Positions 43,261-51,151 of a stretch of 64,000 nt of DNA are shown one piece after another; positions within the stretch are counted from its first letter, which is position 1, and the number at the start of each line of letters is the position of its first letter. A program made the translations under genes and the position numbers. The notes under the pieces are model-generated. The model had not been told where the DNA came from. It searched no databases and saw only the letters and a program-made list of their open reading frames with translations. The stretch spans positions 124,001 through 188,000 of the forward strand of contig JAFURZ010000016.1 of assembly GCA_017480785.1 (NCBI GenBank), given 5' to 3'. The stretch is from Bacteroidales bacterium (GTDB taxonomy: Bacteria; Bacteroidota; Bacteroidia; Bacteroidales; P3).

Positions 43261-43269
43261 GCAAATATA
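43261..43269 (-). promoter_or_regulatory. -7 promoter element of the Omp28-like gene
   Basis: TATATTTGC on the minus strand with a TTTTG 17 bases upstream (43291-43287), 78 bases before ATG 43183. Confidence 0.55.
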
Positions 43270-43360
43270 CATTTTTTTCCTGATTGCAAAATATTTTTTT
43301 TGTGAACGGCGAGATGCCACCCCCCTCTCCTGCCCCCACATCCTCAGGGTTTTCGACTAC

Positions 43361-43436
43361 AGTTCAACTTGAGTTTTACGGTAGTATTACGCTTTTTCTA
43401 AAAGAACAGTAAAAGAACAACCGTAATACTACCGTA
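43361..43436. repeat. Composite of three repeat families
   Basis: agttcaacttgagtt (43361-43375; family of 21324-21377) abuts arms tacggtagtattacg (43377-43391) and cgtaatactaccgta (43422-43436; family of 725-833). Their 30-base loop is an aaaagaacagt array (family of 9630-9672 and lpxB). The rest of the 43184-43542 gap shows only the minus-strand promoter. Confidence 0.9.
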
Positions 43437-43542
43437 GAAATGGCAGAGGACGCGGGTGACGGAGGGTAAAAAAATATTTCACACGATACAATAAACGGGA
43501 GGTGTCGCCGTTATAGGCTAAAATAAAATAAAGAACAAATAA

Positions 43543-44139
43543 ATGAAACGCACTCTTGCAATAGTTCTCATGCTGTTGGCCAGCAGCACGATGTTCGGCC
43601 AGCAGGTGGCTTCGCGCGCCAAGGCCCTGCGCATGCTGGCGTTCAGCCGCCCGGAGTACCAGATTAAGGACATCAAGGTCTATACCGACACGATGACGGT
43701 CTACTCGCTGTCGCGCTCGGTGATTTATCCTTTCGGCGAATGGAAGTCGGTGGAGCAGTACATCACCGACAACCAGCTGCACTGGTATCGCGAGCAGAGC
43801 TACCGCCACTACTACGACTCGATGGAGGTGAGCGTGAACCGCATGCGGCGGGTCGACGACAGCTACATAGACCTCTACTACAGCATCTGGACCAAGCAGG
43901 TGGAGCTATTGAGCGGCTACGTGGCCGACCCGGAGATAGTGCTCGACAACGGGTTGCACGTGGGCATGTCGAAGGACGACGTGTTCAACGTCTTTTTCAA
44001 GAAGTACCCGCGGTCGTACACTTCGGACATCGCGGTGCTGAAGGTCATCAGCGGCGCCGGCGAGGTGGCCGAGATATACACCTTCAAGGGCACCAAGCTG
44101 CGTCACATCAAGATAGAGACGGCATACAAGTATTATTAG
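43543..44139 (+). CDS. Secreted hypothetical protein
   Basis: The 198-residue product has a signal peptide (ending STMFGQ) and an alpha/beta soluble region with GLHVGMSKDDVFNVFF near the C-terminus, a weak lipoprotein-SmpA-like theme (GMSKDEV). No family recognised. The stop TAG (44137-44139) is the first three bases of the left terminal repeat of the cassette at 44137-44644, so the present 3' end may have been set by that insertion. Confidence 0.6.
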   Translation: MKRTLAIVLMLLASSTMFGQQVASRAKALRMLAFSRPEYQIKDIKVYTDTMTVYSLSRSVIYPFGEWKSVEQYITDNQLHWYREQSYRHYYDSMEVSVNRMRRVDDSYIDLYYSIWTKQVELLSGYVADPEIVLDNGLHVGMSKDDVFNVFFKKYPRSYTSDIAVLKVISGAGEVAEIYTFKGTKLRHIKIETAYKYY

Positions 44140-44644
44140 TGGGTAGTGGGTAGTGGGTAGTGGGTAGCACATGACCATAGTGTTACCACCTGTTCATTAT
44201 CCATTATCCACCGCAAATGGCAGTAGATAACAATGACAGTCAAGAACTACAGGGAGCTCATCGTTTGGCAGAAGTCAATGACTGCCACTACAATGCTATA
44301 TTCTCTGGTTAGGAAATTGCCCAAGGAAGAGCTCTTTGCTCTGTCTGACCAGATGCGCCGCTGTGCAGTATCTATTCCCTCGAACATAGCTGAGGGGCAA
44401 CAACGCACTAGTGCAGCCGAGTTCTTGAAGTTCATTTCCTATGCACAAGGTTCAAGGGCGGAGCTGGAGACCCAACTACAGCTATGCGTTTCTATCGGAT
44501 ACTTGACAGAAGACGACATCACCGACTTAATGGTTCTTCTGGAGGAGATAAACAAAATGCTGTCTTCTCTTGTCAAGGCGTTGACCTCTTCCAAATAACA
44601 ACGCTCGAGAATGCTACCCACTACCCACTACCCACTACCCACTA
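44137..44644. mobile_element. Cassette with 32-bp perfect inverted arrays around a four-helix-bundle gene
   Basis: The left array 44137-44168 is four tagtggg units plus tagc. The right array 44613-44644 is its exact reverse complement. They enclose 444 bases with one gene (44233-44598) and a small attatcc array (44191-44211). The left array contributes the stop of the upstream gene and the right array encodes the N-terminus of NadD (start at 44611). A gene-less palindrome of the same units sits in ileS. No transposase or direct target repeats are seen, so mobility is inferred from architecture. Confidence 0.75.
44233..44598 (+). CDS. Four-helix-bundle protein (23S IVS / S23 family)
   Basis: The 121-residue helical protein reads NYRELIVWQKSMTATTMLYS, RRCAVSIPSNIAEGQQRTS and EFLKFISYAQGSRAELETQL, the signature of the S23/IVS four-helix-bundle family (TIGR02436 type). 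Members occur inside 23S rRNA intervening sequences and, as Avd relatives, beside diversity-generating retroelements; no retroelement is here. GC is clearly lower than in neighbours. The gene is bracketed by perfect 32-bp inverted arrays, suggesting it is cargo or a mobility factor of that element. No named function can be assigned. Confidence 0.88.
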   Translation: MTVKNYRELIVWQKSMTATTMLYSLVRKLPKEELFALSDQMRRCAVSIPSNIAEGQQRTSAAEFLKFISYAQGSRAELETQLQLCVSIGYLTEDDITDLMVLLEEINKMLSSLVKALTSSK

Positions 44645-45231
44645 AAAAAAAGAGCACCGCTCTTTTTTTCGGGTCCTTCAATCCGATACACGTCGGGCAC
44701 CTGATTATTGCCAACACGATGCTGCAGCAGGAGGGCATCGACGAGGTGTGGCTGGTGCCGTCGCCCCAGAACCCCCTGAAGGAGCGTTCCACGCTGCTGG
44801 CCGACCATCACCGGCTACAGATGGCGCAGCGGGCGGTGGAGGACAACTACCGTCTGCGGGTGTGCGACATCGAGATGCACCTGCCGGTGCCGAGCTACAC
44901 GGTGGTGACCCTGGCGGCGCTGGCCGAGAAGTATCCCGGGCGGGAGTTCTGCCTGGTCATGGGGAGCGACAACCTGGCCACCCTGCACCGCTGGCGCAAC
45001 TACGAGTACATCCTCAACAACTACTGCCTGATGGTCTATCCCCGGCCGGGGTCGGAGCGGTGCGAGCTGCGCAACCACCCGTCGGTGACCATGGTCGACG
45101 TGCCGATGATGGACATCAGCAGCAGCTACATCAGGCAACAGATTGCCGCCGGCAAGGATGTGCGCTACCTGCTCACCGAGCCGGTGTACCGCTACCTCAC
45201 GGAGATGCACTTCTACGAAGAAAGGTTATAG
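44611..45231 (+). CDS. nadD: Nicotinate-nucleotide adenylyltransferase
   Basis: NadD adenylates nicotinate mononucleotide in NAD synthesis. Motifs GSFNPIHVGHLIIAN and ISSSYIRQQI are intact in 206 residues. The N-terminus MLPTTHYPLPTKKKSTALFF is odd: LPTTHYPLPT is encoded by the right array of the neighbouring cassette (same peptide as in IleS). Relatives start close to KK-ALFFGSFNP, so the original start codon has probably been replaced. The stop TAG lies in a ggttata array (45221-45246). A hairpin aaaaaagagc/gctctttttt lies over codons 12-22. Confidence 0.93.
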   Translation: MLPTTHYPLPTKKKSTALFFGSFNPIHVGHLIIANTMLQQEGIDEVWLVPSPQNPLKERSTLLADHHRLQMAQRAVEDNYRLRVCDIEMHLPVPSYTVVTLAALAEKYPGREFCLVMGSDNLATLHRWRNYEYILNNYCLMVYPRPGSERCELRNHPSVTMVDVPMMDISSSYIRQQIAAGKDVRYLLTEPVYRYLTEMHFYEERL

Positions 45232-45246
45232 GTTAAAGGTTATAGA
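45221..45246. repeat. ggttata/ggttaaa array at the 3' end of nadD
   Basis: Units aaaggttatag and gttaaaggttatag in direct order; the nadD stop (45229-45231) is within it. Confidence 0.7.
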
Positions 45247-45257
45247 ATGACAGAGAA

Positions 45258-47258
45258 ATGAAAAAGTTCATCAAAGTACTCCTGTGGATTGTGGGCATCG
45301 TGGCGGCGCTGCTGCTGGTGGTGTCGCTGGTGGGCGGCCCTGTGGCCAAGGGCTACGTGAACCGCCACGGCGAGAGCCTCACCGGCCGCCGCGTGGAGGT
45401 GGGCAACATAGGGCTCAACCTCTTCACCGGGCACGTGTACATGCGTGGCCTGACAGTGTATGAGGACGATGCCGCCACGCCTTTTGCCGGTTTCGACACC
45501 CTCGACGTGCGGGTGCATCTGCTGCAACTGCCCTTCCGCACCGTCAACGTGCGCCACCTCACCCTCAGCGGGCTGCACGCCACCGCGCTGCAGGACGGGG
45601 AGCGTTTCAACTTCAGCACACTGATTGAACACTTCGCCTCGGACGACGAGGACGACCAAGACACTACCCCCAGCCGCTGGACCCTCAAGTTCTACAACCT
45701 GCGCCTGGCACATGCCAGCCTACACTACCGCGACCTGCGGGGCAACAAGGAGCTGAGCCTGCCCGACGTCAACCTGCGGGTCCCCGGCTTTGTGCTGGGT
45801 GGCGACGAGGCCACCGAAGGCGGCCTCAACCTGAGTTTCGACAAGGGCGGCCACCTCGCTGCCGATGCACACTACGATGCCGACAAAAAGCAATACCAAG
45901 CCTCCGTCGACCTCACCGGCTTCGCCCTGCGCAACGTGGAGGGCTATGTGCGCGACATCATAGAGCTGGACGAAGTGGGCGGCACCCTGACGGCCCACCT
46001 GACCGCCTCGGGCGGCACCAGCCACCTGCTGCAAAGCCGCATCAGCGCCAATGTGGCGCTGACCGACATGGAGCTGCGCAGCGACCATGACCGGCTGGCC
46101 GCAATGCAGGAGCTGACGGTCAAGGTGAACAACGTCAACCTCGAGCAGAACAGCTTCGACGTCGCCGAGGTGCACCTGAACGGCCTCACCGCCACCTATG
46201 AGCAATGGGACGGCTACAGCAACATCAGCCGCCTGATGAAAGCCAAAGACACCAGCGACATCCAGACTCCCGGGGACTCCACCGCCTCGGACACCACCGG
46301 CACTGCCGCCAAGAAGCCCCTACGCCTGCGGGTGGGCAACCTGCTGGTGGAGCATTGCGCACTGACCTATATCAACCACACGCTGCCCGACGAGTTCCGC
46401 TTCCCCATCATCAACCTTACGGTCAACGCCAACAACCTCACCCTCAGTGGTGACAACAACGCACAGCTGCGTGCCACGCTCCCCGGCGGCGGTCACCTGA
46501 TGGCCCGCTGGGAAGGCAACCTCGACAACTGGAAGCAGCACCAGTCGCTCTTCCTGACGGTGAAGGGCTTGGACTTGAAGCAAATCAGCCCGTGGACGGT
46601 GGCCTACACCGGTCAGCCCGTCGAGGACGGCGTCTTCGGCCTCACCTCGCGCAACAGCATCAACAACAGCATGCTCAACGGGCAGAACACCATCGACATC
46701 TATAACCCCGTGGTGGGCAAGAAGCGTAAGGACGTAAAGGCCGAAAAGCACCTGCCGCTCAAGGCAGCCCTGTACGTGCTGAAAGACAAGGACGGCAAGA
46801 TACTGCTCGACGTGCCCGTCAAGGGCAACATAGACAGTCCCGAGTTCAACTACATGAAGCTCGTGTGGAAGACACTGGGCAACCTGATTGTCAAGGTGGC
46901 CACCTCGCCGGCGCGGGCCCTGGGCAACGCACTGGGGATGGGCGGCAGCGACCTGGAGTTCATCGCCGTCAACCCCGCACAGCACGGCCTCACCTCGGAA
47001 CAGTACCACACCCTCGGCCAACTGGCCACCATTGCGCAAAGCGACAGCCTGATAGTGCTGCACCTGGAGCAGCACATGCCCGAAGCCGCCAACGACACCG
47101 TGGCACACGGCTACGAGATGCGTAACGCGATGGTGCGCCGCTACCTAGCAGAGCAGGGATTGTCCGAGGAGCAGTATATAGTCACTACCGGCGACCCCGT
47201 CGGTGCCAAGGAACCGACGGGCTATGCAGTCAGCTCGGAGATGAAGATTGAAGAATAA
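45258..47258 (+). CDS. AsmA/DUF748-type envelope protein
   Basis: The 666-residue product has one N-terminal helix (about 5-30), then a long beta-rich periplasmic region with AsmA/DUF748 features (RRVEVGNIGLNLFTGHVYMR; FRTVNVRHLTLSGLHATAL; ALYVLKDKDGKILLDVPVKG; IDSPEFNYMKLVWKTLGNLI). These proteins bridge the membranes and are linked to phospholipid or OMP transport. parE starts 6 bases after its end. Confident on class, not on substrate. Confidence 0.8.
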   Translation: MKKFIKVLLWIVGIVAALLLVVSLVGGPVAKGYVNRHGESLTGRRVEVGNIGLNLFTGHVYMRGLTVYEDDAATPFAGFDTLDVRVHLLQLPFRTVNVRHLTLSGLHATALQDGERFNFSTLIEHFASDDEDDQDTTPSRWTLKFYNLRLAHASLHYRDLRGNKELSLPDVNLRVPGFVLGGDEATEGGLNLSFDKGGHLAADAHYDADKKQYQASVDLTGFALRNVEGYVRDIIELDEVGGTLTAHLTASGGTSHLLQSRISANVALTDMELRSDHDRLAAMQELTVKVNNVNLEQNSFDVAEVHLNGLTATYEQWDGYSNISRLMKAKDTSDIQTPGDSTASDTTGTAAKKPLRLRVGNLLVEHCALTYINHTLPDEFRFPIINLTVNANNLTLSGDNNAQLRATLPGGGHLMARWEGNLDNWKQHQSLFLTVKGLDLKQISPWTVAYTGQPVEDGVFGLTSRNSINNSMLNGQNTIDIYNPVVGKKRKDVKAEKHLPLKAALYVLKDKDGKILLDVPVKGNIDSPEFNYMKLVWKTLGNLIVKVATSPARALGNALGMGGSDLEFIAVNPAQHGLTSEQYHTLGQLATIAQSDSLIVLHLEQHMPEAANDTVAHGYEMRNAMVRRYLAEQGLSEEQYIVTTGDPVGAKEPTGYAVSSEMKIEE

Positions 47259-47264
47259 CACACT

Positions 47265-49175
47265 ATGGCAGACAACAACGACATATTCACCCCACAACCT
47301 CTGGCCTCCGACTACGGCGATGACAGCATCGTGCACCTCGAAGACATGGAGCACATACGCCTGCGGCCCGGCATGTACATCGGCAAGCTGGGCGACGGCT
47401 CGTCGCACGACGACGGCATCTACGTGCTCATCAAGGAGGTCATCGACAACTCGATAGATGAATTCACCTCGGGCTTCGGCAAGAAAATCGAAGTGAAGAT
47501 AAACTTCGCCGAGCGCCGCGTCAGCATCCGCGACTACGGCCGCGGCATCCCCCTGGGCAAGCTGGTCGAGGCGGTGAGCAAGCTGAACACCGGCGCCAAA
47601 TACGACAGCAAGGTGTTCCAGAAGTCGGTGGGCCTCAACGGCGTGGGTACCAAGGCCGTCAACGCCCTGAGCAGCTACTTCTGCGTGCAGAGCTTCCGCG
47701 ACGGCAAGAGTCGTCGCGCCGAATTCTCCGAAGGCAAGCTGACCAGCGACTCCGGCATCATCCCCTACAACGGCACCGAGACTGGGAGCCTCGTGGAGTT
47801 CATCCCCGACAGCAAACTGTTCGGCAACTACCATTTCATCAGCGAATACGTCGAACGCCGCATCTGGAACTACTGCTACCTGAACCGCGGCCTGACGATG
47901 TACTATAACGACAAGCGCTACTACTCGAAGAACGGCCTACTCGACCTGCTGGAGAACAACCTGCAGGGCGAGCCCCTCTACCCCGTCATCCACATCAAGG
48001 AAGACGATTTCGAGGCCGCCTTCACCCACATCAACGGGCAGAGCAACGACTACTACTACTCGTTCGTCAACGGCCAGCACACCACCGAAGGCGGCACCCA
48101 CCAGAGCGCCTTCCGTGAGGCCTACTCCCGCGTGGTGAAGGACTTTATCAAGAAAGACTACCCGCCCGAGGTCATCCGCGGCGGCTTGGTCTGCGCCCTG
48201 TGTGTGCGCATACAGGAGCCCGTCTTCGAGGCGCAGACCAAGACCAAACTCGGCTCCACCCACCTCGAGCCAAACAATGCCGACGGCACCAACAGCAGTC
48301 CGCTGCTCAAGACCTACGTGCTCGACATCCTCAAACGTCACCTCGACAACTACCTCCACATACACTCCGAGACAGCCGACGCGCTGCTGGCCAAAATCAA
48401 CGCCAACGAAAAAGAGCGCAAAGAGATAGCCGGCATCAAGAAGGTGGCCCGCGAGGCCGGCAAGAAGGCCAGCCTCAACAACCGCAAGCTGCGCGACTGC
48501 CACGTGCACTACAACAGCAACAACGCCCGCCGCCTGGAGAGCACCATCTTCATCACCGAGGGCGACTCGGCCTCCGGCTCTATCACCAAGAGCCGCGACG
48601 TGGCCACCCAAGCCGTCTTCAGCCTGCGCGGAAAGCCCAAGAACATAATGAAGATACAGAAGGTGGACGTCTACAAGAACGAAGAGCTCAACCTGCTGCA
48701 CAACGCCCTCGACATCGACGACGGCATAGAGAACCTGCGCTACAACAACGTCGTCATTGCCACCGATGCCGATGTCGACGGAATGCATATCAGACTCCTG
48801 CTGCTCACCTTCTTCCTTCGCTTCTATCCCGAGCTGGTGCAGACCGGCCACGTGTACATCCTCCAGACCCCCCTCTTCCGCGTACGCAACAAGCAGAAGA
48901 CCACCTACTGCTACACCGACGACGAGCGCGTGGCCGCCATCAAGGCCACCCCGGGGGCCGAGATTACACGCTTCAAGGGCCTTGGCGAAATCAGTCCCGA
49001 CGAATTCAAGAACTTTATCGGCAAAGACATGAGGCTCGACCCCGTGCTGCTGACCAAAGACTTCGATTCCAAAGGTGTGCTGGGCTTCTACATGGGCGAC
49101 AACACGCTGGAGCGACGGGAGTTCATCATGCGCAACCTGCGCGTCGAAGACGACGAATCAATCGTAGTGGCATAA
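47265..49175 (+). CDS. parE: DNA topoisomerase IV subunit B (type IIA, GyrB/ParE family)
   Basis: The 636-residue ATPase subunit has the GHKL ATPase motif ([38 protein letters not shown]) and TOPRIM motifs ([23 protein letters not shown]). It relaxes supercoils and decatenates daughter chromosomes with ParC. The ParC partner is not adjacent: an acidic protein with its own promoter follows. Length fits ParE rather than the longer GyrB. Confidence 0.93.
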   Translation: MADNNDIFTPQPLASDYGDDSIVHLEDMEHIRLRPGMYIGKLGDGSSHDDGIYVLIKEVIDNSIDEFTSGFGKKIEVKINFAERRVSIRDYGRGIPLGKLVEAVSKLNTGAKYDSKVFQKSVGLNGVGTKAVNALSSYFCVQSFRDGKSRRAEFSEGKLTSDSGIIPYNGTETGSLVEFIPDSKLFGNYHFISEYVERRIWNYCYLNRGLTMYYNDKRYYSKNGLLDLLENNLQGEPLYPVIHIKEDDFEAAFTHINGQSNDYYYSFVNGQHTTEGGTHQSAFREAYSRVVKDFIKKDYPPEVIRGGLVCALCVRIQEPVFEAQTKTKLGSTHLEPNNADGTNSSPLLKTYVLDILKRHLDNYLHIHSETADALLAKINANEKERKEIAGIKKVAREAGKKASLNNRKLRDCHVHYNSNNARRLESTIFITEGDSASGSITKSRDVATQAVFSLRGKPKNIMKIQKVDVYKNEELNLLHNALDIDDGIENLRYNNVVIATDADVDGMHIRLLLLTFFLRFYPELVQTGHVYILQTPLFRVRNKQKTTYCYTDDERVAAIKATPGAEITRFKGLGEISPDEFKNFIGKDMRLDPVLLTKDFDSKGVLGFYMGDNTLERREFIMRNLRVEDDESIVVA

Positions 49176-49231
49176 AAAAAATTTGGTCATATTAATATTT
49201 ATTTTTAATATTGCACTCAAATTCTACTGCT

Positions 49232-49894
49232 ATGTCAACTACCAGAAAACACAAAAAGAACCTGATTGTCAGCTACAAGAACCTCACTGACGACCTAAAA
49301 GAATTATTCAAAGAAGCCTATCCGGAAGGCTACAGCAACTATATCACAAAGTTCACCAAGCCCAACGGAGAGTCAATTTTTATTGTCCCCTTCGAGACCG
49401 AGGACACGGCCTATATGGTCAAATTCGATGTCAAAATCGACACCCTGGGCGAGGACCTCGACAAAGCCCTCTTCGACGACGACGGCGACGACGACGAGAA
49501 GGACGATACCTTCGCCCCCCTGAGCGAAGCCATCGAGAAGGAAGAGAACACCGGCTCGCACCGCGAACGCCACCTGCGGCATGGCGACTTCGAGGACGTG
49601 CTCGACGAGGAGAAGAAGAAGAAAGCCACCCTGGGCATCGACAAGGAAGGCCTCAAGGCCGCCTTCGCCGACGACGAGGAAGCCGAAGAACTCGACAGCT
49701 ACGAGAAAATCGGCGACGACGACGAACCCAACGACGACGACTACGAGCCCACCGACGAGGACCTGCGCGGCATCGAAGAGGAATACCTCGACGCCGAGAT
49801 ACCGCCCCTCGACGCCACCATCCCCGAAGAAGAGATGGTCAAGATAGAGAAAGAAGAGCCCAAGAAACGAGGCCGCAAAAAGAAAAACAGCTAA
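49232..49894 (+). CDS. Acidic low-complexity protein
   Basis: The 220-residue protein has a short structured N-terminal part (KNLIVSYKNLTDDLKELFKE; EDTAYMVKFDVKIDTLGEDL) and a long Asp/Glu-rich region (FDDDGDDDEKDDTF, IGDDDEPNDDDYEP) ending in a basic RGRKKKNS. Homologs are seen across Bacteroidales but have no known function. ATG 49232 is preferred over 49211 because a promoter-like box (TAATATTG, about 49206-49213) with a TTTG 20 bases upstream overlaps the longer start. Confidence 0.65.
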   Translation: MSTTRKHKKNLIVSYKNLTDDLKELFKEAYPEGYSNYITKFTKPNGESIFIVPFETEDTAYMVKFDVKIDTLGEDLDKALFDDDGDDDEKDDTFAPLSEAIEKEENTGSHRERHLRHGDFEDVLDEEKKKKATLGIDKEGLKAAFADDEEAEELDSYEKIGDDDEPNDDDYEPTDEDLRGIEEEYLDAEIPPLDATIPEEEMVKIEKEEPKKRGRKKKNS

Positions 49895-49918
49895 TAATCA
49901 ATCTAAAATAATAACAAC

Positions 49919-50653
49919 ATGAAAAAAACATTTACCCTGATGTGCCTTGCCGCCCTCATGGCCGGCATGAGCATGACCGCACAGGCGCAGTTCCGCCAGT
50001 CCATCTTCCTCAACGGCAACCTGCCCACCGGCAGCTTCGCCTCCAGCATCAACAGCAACCACATCGTCCCCCTCGGCTACCAGGAGATGGGCAAGGATGC
50101 CAGCCTCGGCTTCGGCGCCGGCTACCGTGCCAGCTACCGCTTCGACGTGGGCGTGGGCATGGTGGCTCCCTTCGCCCAGGCCGACTTCTTCTGGAACATG
50201 ATTGGCGGCACCTGGCGCGACAAATACATGGACCAGGACTACGCCACCCCCACCTACTTCAACATCCCCGTCATGGCCGGTGTCAGCTACCTCTACGACG
50301 AGCTGTGGAACGACATCACCCCCTATGGTGAATTCGCCATCGGCGCCGACCTGCTCATGATTACCCGCGAAGGCAAAGGCACGGGTACCGCCGGCGGCAC
50401 CCTCTACTATGCCTACAAGTCCAACATCGCCTTCTCCTGGATGCTCGGCCTCGGCGCCTACTTCGGCCGCCACGTCAGCGCCGGCATCTACTACTACGGC
50501 CTGGGCACCCATCCCATCGACTACACCCAGAAGACCCTCGACGAGAACACCGTCGCCGCTGCCGAAGTGGTCACCCACCAGACCATCGACGGCGTGATGC
50601 GCGAGAAGCGCAGCGTCGGCTCCCTCGCCCTCCGCATCGGTTTCCACTTCTAA
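49919..50653 (+). CDS. Outer-membrane beta-barrel protein
   Basis: The 244-residue protein has a signal peptide (ending MTAQAQ) and about eight to ten amphipathic strands (DASLGFGAGYRASYRFDVGV, FSWMLGLGAYFGRHVSAGIY), ending SLALRIGFHF with the terminal Phe typical of OMPs. No family recognised. It is followed by a strong GC palindrome (50673-50704). Confidence 0.7.
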   Translation: MKKTFTLMCLAALMAGMSMTAQAQFRQSIFLNGNLPTGSFASSINSNHIVPLGYQEMGKDASLGFGAGYRASYRFDVGVGMVAPFAQADFFWNMIGGTWRDKYMDQDYATPTYFNIPVMAGVSYLYDELWNDITPYGEFAIGADLLMITREGKGTGTAGGTLYYAYKSNIAFSWMLGLGAYFGRHVSAGIYYYGLGTHPIDYTQKTLDENTVAAAEVVTHQTIDGVMREKRSVGSLALRIGFHF

Positions 50654-50672
50654 GCCCAAGGACACCAACCCT

Positions 50673-50704
50673 AAGCGCCACGGCCTCGCGAGGCCGTGGC
50701 GCTT
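50673..50704. terminator. 16-bp perfect palindrome after the OMP gene
   Basis: Arms aagcgccacggcctcg and cgaggccgtggcgctt; followed by gctttt. Probably a terminator. Confidence 0.7.
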
Positions 50705-50756
50705 GCTTTTCACCCACCCCCCACTTGCGCCCACCATGCATCCGAAACGTTAAAAT

Positions 50757-50884
50757 GCGAGGATGATGCGAGGATGGTGCGAGGATGGTACGTGGATAAT
50801 ACGAGGGAGAAACGGCAAGAGGGGCATCGGCGGCACATTCTCTCCACATCCACTCCACACCCCCTCCACATGTGCTCCACCCCC
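50757..50884. repeat. Two different 11-bp arrays
   Basis: Units gcgaggatgat, gcgaggatggt, gcgaggatggt, acgtggataat and acgagggagaa (50757-50811), then tctccacatcc, actccacaccc, cctccacatgt and gctccaccccc (50841-50884). Both have period 11; the two are loosely complementary. Confidence 0.8.
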
Positions 50885-50945
50885 CGACGTGGACGTAGTG
50901 GTGCAGAAGACTCGTTTTCATCGGGCCAAGCACGCCCGGCGAAGG

Positions 50946-50978
50946 AAAAAAGAGAGCAGGACATCAGTCCTGCTCTCT
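50946..50978 (-). terminator. Intrinsic terminator of the tRNA-fMet gene
   Basis: On the minus strand a perfect 12-bp hairpin (agagagcaggac / gtcctgctctct) with loop TGAT is followed by six T. Confidence 0.9.
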
Positions 50979-50987
50979 TCTCTTGTA

Positions 50988-51061
<74 letters not shown>

Positions 51062-51101
51062 CTCTCTTATTTCGCCGCCTTGCGGCCTCGCGAAATCGGG
51101 T

Positions 51102-51134
51102 GCAAAAGTACGAACTTTTTTCCTTCCCGCCAAA
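51102..51134 (-). promoter_or_regulatory. Promoter of the tRNA-fMet gene
   Basis: On the minus strand TTTG (51134-51131), 20 bases, TACTTTTGC (51110-51102). A short GC hairpin lies in the leader. Confidence 0.8.
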
Positions 51135-51151
51135 TTTTTCTTGTAATTATT

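Noticed and set aside
44233-44598. Diversity-generating retroelement (Avd-like gene present)
   Set aside because: No reverse transcriptase, template repeat or variable repeat nearby; only the four-helix-bundle family is shared.
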